Of a DNA stretch of 64,000 nucleotides, positions 1 through 13,559 are shown one piece after another. Location: NCBI GenBank assembly GCA_973895155.1, contig OZ316896.1, forward strand, positions 15,934,001 to 15,998,000, given 5' to 3'. Both the position numbers and the translations under genes were made by a program. Every line of letters starts with the position of its first letter. The stretch's first letter is position 1. The notes beneath the pieces are model-generated. The model worked only from the letters and a program-made list of their open reading frames with translations. It was not told where the DNA came from and made no database searches. This stretch comes from Marsupella aquatica. Lineage: Eukaryota; Marchantiophyta.

Positions 1-3000
1 ACATCTTGGATCTCACAACTTTGTTTTTCTTAATGACATCTTTTTTCTTCATGACATTTTTCACATAACAACATCTTGGGTATCAGGACACCTTTTGTGT
101 AAGGCACGGGTATTGAGCTAGTTCTTTATGATTGTTTTCAGTATTTCAATCTGCAAGCAGAGAATCTTTCCTTCTGCTGTAAACATCAATGTATCCTTCA
201 CATATGATACCTCTATGGTCTGGTATATTTCTGCAAAATACCTTATTTTGTATTGTAACACTTTTACCAGGTCAATAGTAATATGCATTAGCGGTACTGA
301 CCACTTTTTTGTCCAAAGGTAGACTGGCGGTTAGCGTTTTATGAGCATAACTAGCCCAATGCCCCTGCATTGCATGAAAGATGTCCAGGTGATAAAAAGA
401 TGTTGAGTTGATAAAAGATGTGGAGAGAAAAAGATATTGAGATGATATGTCAAGTTAATTGCACAGAAGCTTTAAGGCAGGATAACTTTTTATAATGTTT
501 GATTTGTATCTACAACTATAATAAAGGATCCAGCCTCTTTTTGTCTTTTGTCCCAATACAAAAAAGCTCTTGGGCGGGAAAGATCCATAGCCATTGGATT
601 CAATTCGTTGTTTTCCCTGACCATTGATAGATGAAATGTGCTTCCCGCTGCCCCATAAATGCCCAGGCCCGACTCCCTATGGGCCGACCCTCCTTGCACA
701 GTGCAATGTACTGGCATAGGGCTCATATTTGTATAAATAAACCCTTTCCCTGTGCACTACACAATTGTCATTACAGCCATTTTATTATTGCAACAATTTC
801 ATTGTTGCAATCAACTATCATTGTGACCATTTCATTGTTGTGGCCATTTTATGTTTGGGGCCATTGTGTCCTTGGTCAATATGGTTTGCAAAAAAGAATT
901 TAGGATTTAGTGTTAATGTAAGTTGGAAGAAATACTTCAGAGAGAGAACAGAAAAAGTAAGAACTTTAGTTCTCCCCTCAATAGCTTTTTCTCCACTTCC
1001 TATAAATCATGTATTGTCAACTCAAAACTCTAATTTGTATTGTTGTTTTTCTAAAAGTTTACTTTAGGTGAATGGGGCAAACATGTGTCCAAAAGTAATG
1101 TGGGGTCTACTTAGATTTTCTTGTTAGACCCACCTACCCAGCCATATGTCAACTCACATTTAATTTCTAATCATCTTGATATTAGAATCATTTTATGTAT
1201 ATTAGTGCCATAGTCTAGGTGTGAGTGGAAGCGCATGTGTGCCCCAAACTAGTACATCTATTATTCTTCTTTCACCAGATCTCATGGACAAGAATATTTA
1301 GGTTTTAAATCCAAGTGTCATAATGAGTTCCCTCCAAAGGTGCATTTTGTAAGCAGACAATAAGCAAAAAAGGCAGGATTGTGTATCATAGTGAGTACAT
1401 TAGTTGCAGTTTTAGAACCAGTGTCACTCTTGCCTGATAAATTTGCAGTCTATACAGTTAGCTGGAAAATTGGGCACAGCAGTGATTCTCTAGTTTGCAA
1501 TTTTTGTCAAAATGTTACCTCCTGTCACCACTACTAGACAAGGAAGTAACCACCATTAGACAAGGAAAAAGGAACCATTTTGAACTGTATTTGATGTCAG
1601 GAAAGTTGTACAATTTCTACTAGCCTGATTATCCATTCTTTGAACTTAAATGGAGATTAAGGAAAAAAAATCTTGTAAAATAAATATACTCTTGTTCATC
1701 TTTGCCTCCATTCTTTTTTTTTCCACCTTCACTTCTATTTTGTCTTGATTGAGTCACTTTTTAGTTTTGTCATAATATAGAGTTAATGTCAATTTGTTAA
1801 TGCTTGCTCGCATTCCTGTTTTGGGTCCACCTTCACTTTCCAGTTTTTTTTTCACTATTTTCCTATTGATAATACGTAGATCCCGCCTAGTTTCAGTCAG
1901 CAGTAATATTGGGAATTCTCATCATCCACTTAGTTGACAAGTACATCTAATTAACAAAGCGCGATCAATGTTTTATCCACTCACAAAGTACAAACAAGAA
2001 AGGGAAGTATGCATGAACTGGATCAAAAGGCCGATGACAGCCCAAAAATTGATTAGCCACACAGCCTAGTCATGAAACTGCGGGTGAGTTGACAAAGCGC
2101 TCTCTTGACCAAGGGGTTGTTTGGTTTGGAACTCTTGATGACCCTAGGGTGAGGCACCTTGGGAAGCCTCCTTGCAGTTTGAGTCTGTATTCTAAACATT
2201 AGTAAATGAAGTTGGGTTCGAATGTTAAATCACCCTGAATTTGAGTGAAATCATGATGGACTCACCTGAGATTGACCAATGTTAATTCACCCTCAGTTTG
2301 AGTGAAAATAGTCAAAATACCGACCACTTTACGGGAAACCCTACAGTCTAGGGACTAGTCTTTAGAGTTTCCATAGGGGCCAAAATACTCAAAATTTCAC
2401 CTCACTATAGAAATCTTATCCATTTTTTCTGGCTAAAATTAGCTAAGTTTTTTGTCTGATTAGCCAGTTTCACACCTAACCACTGAACCACAGACCCCGG
2501 TAGCAGATGACAATCCTCAAATCTAGGGGATCTAAAACTTAATCTACTCTTTCACACAAGGTGACATCCGCTTTCCCATCGTCACCCTGACGAAAAAGAA
2601 ACATCTTAAAGAATTATCCTGCTAGTGACGCTACAACAGGCCCCTTCTGGATGACGCAACCTTGACTCGGTCAGCAGAGCTGACGCAGTCTACTCCTGGT
2701 CCAAAGTCCGTGATTAGTGACGATCACTTTAGGGGCCGCCTGACCGGGGTACTCCGTACTCCCGTACGGTGGTCTGGTCCCAAAACAACATTCTGTACTT
2801 CGTACTTTAGTTTTCTACTCGCGAAACCCATTCATTTCCACTTTTCAGTGGACCATATCCATGTGACAAGGATTACGACATTTTGACACATGGAGAGCAT
2901 GGCTCTGCCCTATGAATTTTCCTGGTACTGTAGGTCTTGGTTTGTGGTTCAGGTGACGGTAGATTCATAATTATCACTTTTTTCGTTTTGTTTGGATTGG

Positions 3001-3240
3001 TTTATACCTTACTAAGTAATTGGGGATAGAAATTAACTCTTATGTTTCAAGGTCTAGAGTGAAGTCTAGATCTAACTTTGTTAAGTTTCATTTAATTTTG
3101 GGGTGTAGAGAATGTGGACAAATCATAAATAAGTGTCAATAAGTTTTTTTAAAGATGCAAGACTTCTAGTCACTTATGTTTACCTTCAACAGAATGGGTA
3201 GTCAGCTAGCTATTTTTATTACAAAGATGATGGAGACCAA
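1..3240. other. Anonymous AT-rich intergenic DNA
   Basis: No convincing exon, RNA gene or complete mobile element is visible. Reading frames are short and lack recognisable motifs. Bases 770-850 are low-complexity CATT/ATTG-rich sequence. A module ending in TTTATAATGTTTGATTTG near 485-510 recurs in similar form near 5,845 and 6,290, which suggests a shared dispersed repeat. Around 2,200-2,320 a phrase resembling TCACCCTNAGTTTGAGTGAAA occurs twice. Most likely old transposon debris. Confidence 0.5.
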
Positions 3241-3417
3241 TTAAACCACAACTTCCCCTATATATAACCTGGGGAAGTGTCCAAGACCTCCTCCTTTTTT
3301 TACATTTCAATCATTGTTCTCCTCTAGCTGCCAGTTTGCTCCACAATTTCAGGAAAAATCTCCTTTTAATGGTAACTACTGGTAACCCATAGCCTTTGAA
3401 GGGCAGTTGTGGTTTAA
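3241..3417. mobile_element. Small MITE-like inverted-repeat element, TTAA flanks
   Basis: The segment begins TTAAACCACAACT (3241-3253) and ends with its exact reverse complement AGTTGTGGTTTAA (3405-3417). The 13-bp perfect inverted termini enclose about 150 bp of non-coding DNA. If TTAA is the target duplication, the termini proper are ACCACAACT. That would fit a piggyBac-like target preference, but TTAA is itself palindromic, so the duplication cannot be proved from one copy. No transposase is encoded. Confidence 0.45.
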
Positions 3418-6400
3418 TTCATAAGGCAATAGAGTAAAAGCAAAGAGAAGACACACACAATATGTTTTTATTGCACTTGTGAGTCCTTTGGAACTTCCAG
3501 TAAGGATGAACCCTACAACCCAAATGGGTTGTGACACCCTTTTACATTTTCACTGGTTGACACCCTTCTCATTTGCAAAAACTATTTAGCTGTCTTATCT
3601 AAAGCAACTGGCGTGTTCTTGGGTTTGTTATAAGAGGCTTTGAAAGATCTTTCAAATGAGTCTAATAAAGCTAGTTTTCATGAAGAATTAAGAGAGCTAG
3701 GCAATTGTAAAGATTACTCTATCAGTCACTATCCACACTTTGCCTTTGTAGGAGTTTTCCAGTAGCAGACGTCTACATTCTATATCTCCCTTGATATCCA
3801 ATGGAATCAAATATTCTTGTGCTTGTTGAAAACAATTTGAAAGATCTTACCAAGGAGCCTAATATTGTAAAGTTTCATTCAGAATTGAGAGACCTTCTAA
3901 TTTCCAAATATGACTTCCTTATTTTCTTGTCATGTTTCACTCACTAGTGTACTATTCACCATATGAAAAGAAAAGAGGGTTTCCATGCCATATATCATGG
4001 TTGTGAAAGTCTATCTGAGCATTCTGGCAAACATTTGTGTCCTTTTGGGTTTCAATTTTGGGTCCTTTAAGTAACAAAAATTCTTTATTCTTGTGGTATA
4101 GATAAAAAATTTGCCCAGGCATTGCACATGAGACACGTGTGAAAGGAGAGAGGAACAAATCACCAAGGCATATGTATACTAAACCATTTGTCTGATCACC
4201 CCAAAAACATGCGCAGAAAATTCATCAGAGTAGGTTGTTTTGCCAGTTCTTTGAGGTCAGAATTTCAGATTGCTAGCATATATCTGAATCACATATAGTG
4301 CAAGTTGAAGCTCAACCAAAACAAAAATGCACGTCACTCCAAGTGTTAGAAGGGTGGCTTTCTAGAAATGGTACTCTTTTCAACTAACTCAAAAGGGCCA
4401 TATACGGTGTAACAAATGTAGTGCGTACTTTTACAAATGGACATGATTGTTAAGTTAGCGTCATAAATGTGGAACTACCTAAAACCATTGAAGGTTTTCT
4501 ACATTTCTGAAAGCTAACATGGGTACTTCTGTTAGGATAGACCGGTTCACTTAGTTTTGTCAGTTGACTCAAGTCATATGGTGGGTATTCCCATGTACCC
4601 CAGTTTGCGCTTTGGTCACAGAACTTTGGAAGGTGAAAGTACAGACTGAATGGAAAAGTTATTCTACGCCAAAGTTAAAGCACAATGCCTGCCTATGAGT
4701 TGCACACAGAATATTGTGGTCGGGCAAAGAAGTGTTATTGGGAAATCACCTTTTCATTTCCTTGGGCAGTTTTTTCGTAACAAGATTGGTTCTGGATGAT
4801 GGTATTTGTACTTATTTCAATGATTGGATTTGTATTTGAATAGACAAATGGCGCTTTAGATTTGAAGTAACTCTTCATTCTTGAAAGAAAAGGAGTGGAA
4901 AGAAAAAATGTAAACTCATAGCTCTCTCATCACTCTCTTTCTCCCTCTTTGGACACTTTTTTGGTCCAAGGACATGGAACTTGCCCGCACAATGAATGTT
5001 CTCTCCCATAGTACTATGTGCCTAAATAAGGAGATCTTCTTGCTACAGGAAAACCACAAACACCATTGCAAAAACAAATCCCTTGTTGTGTCTGCTCAAT
5101 AGTTGACTATTGGTGGAGACATGGAAATTGTAGAGGTATTTTATATGTCATCTGTGCACTGTGTAGGTGTGTCATCCAGGCAAGGAAATCATTCAAGCAC
5201 GGAACTACCATGAAGGCAAGGTGGACTTGCTACTGTGGCTGGGTTGTCAATGTGGTTGTTGTAGAAGTGTTGCGATTTGGTCGTGGCAATCATGTTGTGG
5301 TTACAAAAGTGTCATTGTTTTGATTGGGTGATTGTTGCTATTTAACTCTTGTCATTTTGGTTGATGTTGTTGTTGCAAAAGCAATGTTGTTAGGGAGGGC
5401 GAGGACACATAAGATAAGCGATGGTGGTGACTGCATTGTCAGATCCAAATGCAGTCAAAGAGCCTAGGAGAATGTTTTCTTCGTCCTCTTCTTCTCCTTC
5501 TTGGTTCATTCCCCCCTTCCCTTCCCTTTCCTTTCTTTCATTGTCTTCTTTTTCTTCTCTCTCCCCGCCAATCTCCCTCCCATTTCTCGTCTCCCCAGCC
5601 ACATGCGAGCAAGGTGGAGGGTGCAGGGGCACATCAGGGAGGAAGGGAGAGGGTGTCATTGTGGAAAGGCATAGGGTGACATGCAGAGGGGGAGGCACAA
5701 ACAGCCAAGAAGTGGGGGAGGCCTTTCTGGCTGATCAAATTGTGACCAAAATGGTGTTTTGGAGAACAGTCAGGATTTCTTCCCGCCCAAAGGACAATTT
5801 GTAAACATACCGGTCCAGCAGGATGCGCAGAATCAGATAGTATAGTGTTTGATTTGCAAACATTTGCAGATACTTATACAAATTGACATCATTGCGTGGT
5901 TAGGGTCATTGGTTTTTGAAGGTTTTCCCATTTCTAATGCTAACATGGTTGTTTGTGTTAAAAGATACCAGCACTTAGTATTCCAATCTACACAGTTTGC
6001 ACTTTTGGTCAGAGAACTTTGAAGAGTGGAATGTACAAATTGAACAGAAAAGTTACTACTACCTGCTAAAGTTAGAGGATAATATATCCGACTTGCCAAA
6101 AGTCCATGCATTCCATCATTGCACGAGTGGCAAGGCAAGCTAGGTAAAGGCAAGGAGGGTGAGGCATGGTTGGCAAGGAGCAGGGAGGTGTTTTTGGCCG
6201 ATAGAATGGCTACAGAAAAACTTTTTATCACAGCAAATGGCCAGGATTTCTTCTTGCCCTTGGGCCACACAAATGGGCAGGATCCGACTTTATAATGTTT
6301 GATTTGCAAGACTTTATAATGTTTGATTTGCAAAGCCTGCCTCTATTCCAAGATGATTCATGTCTCTCGACCAAGGTCCTACTAACAGTCTTCTAACTAA

Positions 6401-8266
6401 GGTTTGATGATTTTGTGGCATCATGGAATCCGATAGGCAACTTTCTCTACATACTCCTGCCAGATTTGCAGCATGTCTTCACTTGAGAAACGTTTACTAG
6501 AGAGGTATTCCAGAACACTTAACCATGGACCAATTTGACAAAATCATTATCAAACTCGCTGAACATTAAGAAAGATCATCACAAACTGAGCTGAGGCCAG
6601 CTTTTTGTGAACCTCTTTGAGGACGGGTTATCATCGTGGGCCTTAAAGTCCGTTGTATTGAATGCCTTCTAGCACAAAGAATGTTACGTTCGACCCCAAC
6701 CTTAACACGACAATAAAATTTGTCAAAAGGGAATGCTATACCAGGTGACAACTATCACAGGAAGAGTTTCTTGGTCACGTGACCACTATCATATGAAGAG
6801 TTTCCTGGTCGACCATAACAGTTATATCTAAGTTGACAGTCTCCATAATCTCGGTGCTATTGACATCACTGTCCGCTTGAGAACTCATTCAAGAGTGGCT
6901 AATCAGGGCAGAAAGATTAACCGGCTCTCATTCGAGAGATGTGCTTCTTTGGCATTTGGCAAAGGGTTGGGAGAAGTTTAGCCTATCTGACGTGCAGCTA
7001 TCGGCACAACGAACAGAGGATCTATCTATTGCAATAACGATCGGAACTGAAATTAGTCTCCACAGCGTCTTTGACCTGCCAAAGATCACTGGTAGGCTCC
7101 CTGGATCTTGATCACTACCATCAAAGACGGTCCCGAGAGTTCCCTCAGCATTTGAACACGACGCCCTTGATTTATTTCCACAGCTCTGGTCTAGAGACAA
7201 CTCAAGCCAGAGGACTTACTAAACGTGCTTAAGGTTATGAAATTATGGAAATGTTGCCAACGACGCTCTGCACTCTCGACTGTTAACCTTTTGATCATGA
7301 TTTCTAATCTCATACACGCCCAGGGTGTTTAAGACATCCGTTAAAATCAATTCCAAGAAAGAGGCTGTAGGCCCCGCACAGGATGACTCACATGAATTAG
7401 GCATTCTTCGAACACCTACCGTATGTACCCTCTCCCGTGCCATGTTGGGCCTTACTTAACATGGGCTCTTGAGTCATTTCCCTAATTGGCTAAGATCTTG
7501 CTCAGAAAGTACAAGGGGAGGAGATCTCGGGCTGCACTACGTAAGCACCTGACAACCGACCTGCTCCTTCTTTAAAACTGAGAATAAAATACGTTTCAAG
7601 CCACGAAAGAGGCCCTGGAATGGACCAAAAGGAAGTAGACCCAAAACTGCGCACCTAGCAGTTCTGGACAGAATCCCGGTTTGAACCAGAAGCCCTTCGT
7701 GCTACATTTTCGGGTCGTTGCAGGTGCCTGGGCTAAGCCATCCCCAGACTTCCCCGTTGCCTTCAACAATGTACAACTACATAAGTTGGTCATGCTTGTC
7801 AAGCGAAAGACCATTTCAGCGCACCACCAAGACCTACAAAACCGAAAATTTCTTGCTAGACAATAGATACCAGGTGTGCACCCTCGTTGAATAGACGAGT
7901 ATCCCACCCCAGGTTCACGGAGTCATCAGTTAACCGGCATAGAAGATCTTAAGGGTCCATGCTTTTGCCTGCACAAGTCCAATGTTTGGAAAGATCAAAA
8001 TGCAAATTCGTTCTGTCACCCAAGTAATCAAAGAAACATTAGGAATTGTCAATTTCAGGGTTGCCATCGGAAGCGAAATATTGTGAAGGAAGAGGACCAT
8101 GCACAGGTACAGAAGCAAAATAAAACGTGGGCTGGTGCTGCTTGGCTTCAAGATAACGAAGGAATTGGAGGTTTCTTTTAATCACAACAGCAGTGTCCTT
8201 AACGGTGCATAAGGAACAGTTGAAATAATAAAGGATAGAAGAACCTGTGGCTAAGGTGAAGAGCAA
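3418..8266. other. Anonymous DNA with diverged dispersed repeats
   Basis: No supported gene is seen. Two related blocks lie at about 4,425-4,740 and 5,870-6,130: both contain, in the same order, a stretch like GAAGGTTTTC, GCTAACATGG, a CAGTTTGC phrase, GGTCA(C/G)AGAACTTTG and an AGTTA motif. They are therefore diverged copies of one dispersed repeat. A 22-bp unit (ACTTTATAATGTTTGATTTGCA type) is tandemly doubled at 6,287-6,333. Bases 6,900-7,900 are less AT-rich but hold no recognisable domain. Bases 7,930-8,200 lie downstream of the five-exon gene and could contain its 3' UTR or an extra exon. Confidence 0.45.
5472..5590 (+). repeat. Pyrimidine-rich low-complexity tract
   Basis: The plus strand is almost entirely C and T with TTC/TCC runs (for example TCCTCTTCTTCTCCTTC). 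Overlapping reading frames on both strands rich in Ser/Phe or Glu/Arg arise from this composition and are not evidence of a gene. Confidence 0.7.
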
Positions 8267-11200
8267 TTACCAAAAAGAATCCTTCTTTTCTTGAGCTAGT
8301 AGCTCTTCAAAGGAGATCTCTACATCTTGAGAATCAATTTTCTCTATCAACTGTCCTGTGTTTGGTTGCAGTTCAAAATGGGTCCTCCCGTACTCAAGCA
8401 TCTGCAATGTTTTACATTAAACCGTAAGAACTACCAATTACGACCAACATCCTCGAGCTTCCAAAGTCGACAAAGCTAACGTCACAACTTATGCTCGAGT
8501 TGTTGAAACTACAATTTTGAATTCTACCATGCTTCCCGGTCTTGAGAAGTTATAAAAATTCACAAATGCAGTGTCGCATCACTGGCTTCACATAAACTTG
8601 CAGCGTTCCATTGTTGTTTCGGTCACTCTCCAGACGGTACCTTCTGATAAGCTGGTGAGAGCTTCAGTTGCTCTTGTAAGCGATTGTAGACTACAGTATC
8701 CTCCTCGAGCTTCTTCTGCTCTATCTCCAAGCCATATATCTGCTCAAAAAGTTATAAGATAAGAAGGTTACAACTAAGATCCCAGACAACTACCGACATT
8801 TGACTGAAGTGGTTGCCCAAAGGCTCAAAACGTTATTGCTGTAATATGGTCTAATTCGCACATTCCATTAGATGTATACATCAGCCTAGCAAGCAACACA
8901 GTACAATATTCTTCCAAAAGTGCAAAGTAGCCTGTATAGAACTAAAACCCACCTGCCCACACAGTCGATCAAACGATGATTTATCAGCTTTTGATAATAA
9001 AGACTTTGCAATTGTAAATCTCCGTTGAATTGTGTCAGATCTAATACAATCCAAAATCAAAGGGCCGATTAGCAAACACACTGAAAGCTGGAACACAACA
9101 TGTCGACCATACTTCCAAGCGAGATTTAATGCTTGCAGATGGTCATCCTGACTGCAGTTTTACTAGCTAGACTTCAGCAGAACTTTCACAATTCTATCAG
9201 ACAAAGTTGGGAGATTATTGGAAAGTAATAGCGCCAGGAAAACTCAAGGTTTAGGAAGTCTACACAGCCGTACATTACAACACAAACTATTACTTCGTTG
9301 GCAATGAAGTCAACACATGTCGCCAGTGTCCGAATAATAAACTTGATTATAAACAATGGCAGACTCGAACTATACACCAGGCAAGCTTGAAGGCATCTGA
9401 ACTAGCGATACGAGACCTCAGAAAGCTAGTTAAGACTCACTTTTGCTGCAAAGCAGTTTTAGCCTCCACTAAGCAGGTTGTGAACCGCCCAACCTGCAAC
9501 CAATAAAGCTTGTATAAATTTCTCTAGACGCTGTCTCGACGTTGTCGAGGCAGGCTGATATGAAAGAAATCATCTCTGAGAGAATTCCTTTACCTTGAAA
9601 GTAAAGAATGGAACGAGATTAAGTGCACTTTAGACACGATCTTCAGCATCTTTTGGTCATCTCAGATAACAGGACAGTTCCTCGATGAATGAATTGTGAA
9701 GAATAACAAACCTGAGCAAGAGTGAGAGTCCTCGCAACATTGGATCGCACAAGTTCATCGTATTGTTCCTTTATTTTACGCTGCACCATACTACCTGATG
9801 ATGTGAAAGGATATGGACAACTACTTGAATGAGTAGCTCCCTTGGACGTCCCACATGTGCAACCAATTTCTGACTCTGCTGACAAGGGCATTGTCTCCAC
9901 GGCTTCTATGCCATTCTTCCTATTCACATGCCGTTGCTGACTTTCTAAGCCAGCTGCTGTAGCTGCCACGGCTGCGGCCTTTGCCTTCTGTCTCCTCCCA
10001 CGATTCTTCTTCTTCCGCTTCTCTTTTTTGTTCCCATCGCCTTCATCCTCCTCTACTGGTTCAGGTATAGGATGACGTTCATCCCCCTCCTCGGGAAGTT
10101 GTTCTGATCCGCTTCCCTCCCCTCGAGCGTCCTCTTCCAGTACTGCATCCGCCTTTTCAGATGAGCAAGCCCTACTCGGCGCCTCTGAAGACGTCCCCCC
10201 TGGACTATTCGTCAGTCCCATTCCAACAGCTTTTCCTCCAATAGATTCAACGCTCAGTGCAGCAAGTGCAGAAGCAATCTCTGCTGTAACACCCTTTGGG
10301 CAGTCTTTCATGGACCTGCCTTTGGCACCCCCATCAAGAACACTTATTCGTAAAGAGCCAAGGCCATCCAAGGGCAAACCGAAGGAAATGGGGTTCTGGC
10401 CAGCCTTCAATGCAGCCAAACTGGGACCCGGACAATTACCATGAGTGGGAACAACACTTAGATTGGAAGTAGCACTCCAGGTCCCGAGCTTAGCTTTCGC
10501 TTTCGTAGGAGAGTTCACACTGACAGTCTGCCCATTCGCCTTAGTCTTGCAAGAAACCGGGGCTAAAGAATTGGAAGAAATCGTGGTAGGCGATCCAGAC
10601 CCACCTGTTCGGCTCTCCGAGGCAAGGGAACAAATTGCTTGCACTGATGAGGACCCACTATGAATTGTTCCCGTCTCGTTCCCAGCAGACGATACATTCA
10701 TTTTGGGACCAATGCTGGACACGGACATCACCGTACTGACATCCGAAGATCCACAATCACAATTATAAGGGACTACTGTAGATACGGGTGCAAGGCATGC
10801 TTGAATGTCGCCAACTTGTACATTTTGACACGAATCTCCATCCGAGGCATTACTTCCTGTAACATTGCTAACGTTCGCCTCAGTCAATTCATATGTCGAA
10901 ATGGGACCACAAGAGACACTACTGGTGAGGCCTGACGTCAATGCTGAGGCTACAGCTTCAACATCAGCTTCCTGTGACTGTATAGCATTTTCCAGCCCAG
11001 AAGAGGCCGCAGCGGCAAGATTGACAAGACTCTCAAGATTGGCATTCGTTTCCAACTTCAGCCGTACTCCCGTGGCCCTAGGCAAGGATCCTCCTTGACC
11101 ATCCTCTATTGTCGAAGGAGACATAAGAATTTCAAGAACGAGTCTCTGTTGAGAAACCTGCTTCCCTCGTTCACCCTCGCTCCCCATCGCTGCAGAGGAC

Positions 11201-11874
11201 CGAGACCCTGAACTCGAAGATGACGAGGAGCTAGAGGGTTCACCCGCGGTTATGGTGGCTGTGATCGTGGTCATGCAATCCGAGTCTTGTCCTCCAACGA
11301 CCGTGCTAGGGGACGCAAGAAATGATCCTCCAGAACAGCCTGTAGCCGCAGACGAGGCTGCCACTAAAACGGGTGGAGGTGAACTGGTGGCCCCTGTTTT
11401 CCTTTCTGATTCTTGCGGCCCTCCGTTTCCTCCGAAAAATCTTCCACCATTAAACCATCCTCGCTGTAGCCCACTTGTAATTCCTTTCCGGCTGCTGGTA
11501 AGCCCAGACAAACATTCTAGCGAGCTAGAACTCAGAGCGGATTGCCTATATGCGGCATCCATGAGAGGTTGCAAGAGTCCAGCGGCTGTTGACAATTTAG
11601 GGTTGCCTTTGGCTCGTGATTGGGAGTTTTCTTCACTAGTCCCCAGCAATCGGCGATTTCGCACACTCCCACACATGCAGCACAGCTGCGAATCTCCGCA
11701 CCGATATTGGTATCGAGTCTGCTCTTGATTCTGCTGCAAGGAGCGGCGCGTGAGTTCCTCCAGGTGGGCACATTGCTGCTCCGCGTGCACGTCCAGAATG
11801 TGGACAGCTACAATCAGAATGAGAGCTGCCACCACAAGAACTCCGGCCACAACCAGGATCAACCAGACCGGCAT
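8267..11874 (-). CDS. Five-exon gene: membrane-anchored plant protein of unknown function (845 aa)
   Basis: Exons on the minus strand are 11874-9712, 9493-9441, 9040-8953, 8739-8641 and 8401-8267. All introns are GT-AG and phases join cleanly: exon 2 ends with AA, completed by the first base of exon 3. Residues 4-27 form one strong hydrophobic helix after a very short N-terminus, so the protein is probably membrane anchored. A CCMCG cluster lies near residues 65-69. Residues ~120-600 are Ser/Gly/Thr-rich and probably disordered, with an acidic stretch then a Lys/Arg-rich block at ~616-635. From about residue 690 the sequence is charged and helical across all small exons, including QRRFTIAKSLLSKADKSSFD and FEELLAQEKKDSFW just before the stop. 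That part looks like the conserved domain. The last exon could instead splice at the GTAATT that overlaps the stop, adding a short tail. I do not recognise the function. Start chosen because the first ATG precedes the membrane helix directly. Confidence 0.8.
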
Positions 11875-13555
11875 CCTGCCCTGTCAATTCCTATCGAGGT
11901 GCCGATAGTTGTGCCCGATTATTTCAAGAGCGAAACTGCGTCAATTCGAGTTCAATGAAACCGATCCCTCGTGTGAAGAACCGGTCGACCATCTTCTCAG
12001 CCAAATGCAGTAAAGCGACCCAACGCTCAGACCCCGCTGCCCCTGCACTTTGACTCTAATATCCTGGCTTCTAACTTCTGCGCTTCTGGTGTCACGATGT
12101 CCACCACAGCTAAGACCTGGTCTTCTTCAAACCTAGCGTGCACAGAACTAGAAAAATAAATTCTTCAAACCTAGCGTGCACAAAACTAGAAAAATAAAGA
12201 TCAATGACATAAGAAAAGGTCTTCTGCTTTTATTCATGAACCTGTGCAATGTCGATATACCTTGAAAAGGTAAGCAAATTTTATGACCAATGGAAAATGT
12301 CTCCTAAGTTCATTCACGTATATCTAACTTATCGATTATACTTCGGCTCAGTGGCGTCCATGCAAACCCTCTTCTTGGACAAGTGTGACTTGCTTTGGCA
12401 AAGTGAATTGCATCTGATATTATTGTCACGTGATATTGTCACTATATCTCATCATTAAGAAGAAGAATCCAAGAAGGTTTTCAGCATGCCAAAAAGATCC
12501 AGTCCAATTCCACGGAATGAGGTCCGAAGCCCGGCCTCAATCTGAAAGTTTGATTACAATTCCAGACGACATACTCTCGATCCAGAACAGGCAACAACGG
12601 AACCGCATAATAAGCATGGCACCGATCTTAGCTCCCTCGGACCGCTTCCCGGCCAAGGAGAAGTCAGAGAAACCGATGCAGATAAACTTCTCGCACCCTC
12701 AACTTGCTTTCAAACTCACTCACCCCCTCAGCTGACCATGTCCTCCCCAAAGTTCACAGGCAAGATATCCAGTAATTTGCCCTACGCGGAATGCGAAAAG
12801 CAGGCCAATCGTATCACTCGCGAAGCCCTCACAACACCACTACAACACAGCCAGAAGTGGGGAAAACACAACGACAGAAACAGAAACAGTAGTGCCAAAA
12901 GAAAACAATCTGCCCTATCTGGCTATCTCTCCCTCATTTAGGAAACGGTTTCACTCTTTCTCCAAATACACATTACAATCCATTCCACACCACAAGGCTA
13001 AAGAGGAGGCCGACACGCCAAGTTCGTCATCGTCACGAAGCACCTACGAGAAAAGCTGACACACAAACACACCAATGACTTCTAGAAGACGAAGCGGCAG
13101 CAGCAGCGGCAGGAGAATAGAGAACCACATACCTTTCACCACGACAATCGAATGCGCCTCGACGACGATGCACCGATATTCGCAGATCCGTACTTGGACA
13201 GACCAATGTCACCAATGTGCTTCCACCCACACGAGCACCACCATCACGCAGCTCGATGTACCTCCGACCTTTGGCCGTCCCCCGCCTCACTTTTCTCTTT
13301 CTCTCTCTGTGGAACAATCGCCACAGACTCACAGAGGATTTCGTGGGCGCTAAACGGCTGACGATCTCGCTGAATCCTTTGACTCCATCGCCAGCCCTCG
13401 TGCGCACGGCGGGTCTCTGTTCCCGACTTCTCGTCACCTTTCATGGCCGAGGCGACGACGACCAACGAGGGACACGTATTATTTTCTTTCTATTTGGTGT
13501 TCCGTTTGTTGCCCGTGCCCAGGACGACTGGGTGGGTGCCCAAGATTTCTGGCTC
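11875..13555. other. Upstream region of the five-exon gene
   Basis: Contains the presumed 5' UTR and promoter of the minus-strand gene that starts at 11874. No gene is supported. A perfect-looking 38-bp direct repeat with one mismatch lies at 12123-12160 and 12161-12198. Bases 13,000-13,450 are GC-richer with short open frames in several frames, none with a recognisable domain. Confidence 0.45.
12123..12198. repeat. 38-bp tandem duplication
   Basis: Two adjacent 38-bp units start TTCTTCAAACCTAGCGTGCA and end AGAAAAATAAA; they differ at one visible base (CAGAACTAG versus CAAAACTAG). It lies about 250 bp upstream of the start codon of the five-exon gene, within the presumed promoter or 5' UTR. 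Confidence 0.85.
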
Positions 13556-13559
13556 AAAC

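Noticed and set aside
2465-2520. Possible SINE A box on the minus strand (GGTTCAGTGGTTAGG)
   Set aside because: No B box at proper spacing and no flanking duplication.
5421-5804. Ser/Phe-rich and Glu-rich open frames on opposite strands
   Set aside because: Caused by a pyrimidine-rich low-complexity tract.
10445-11958. Plus-strand open frames opposite the five-exon gene
   Set aside because: Shadows of the long minus-strand exon; codon pattern and splice structure support the minus strand.
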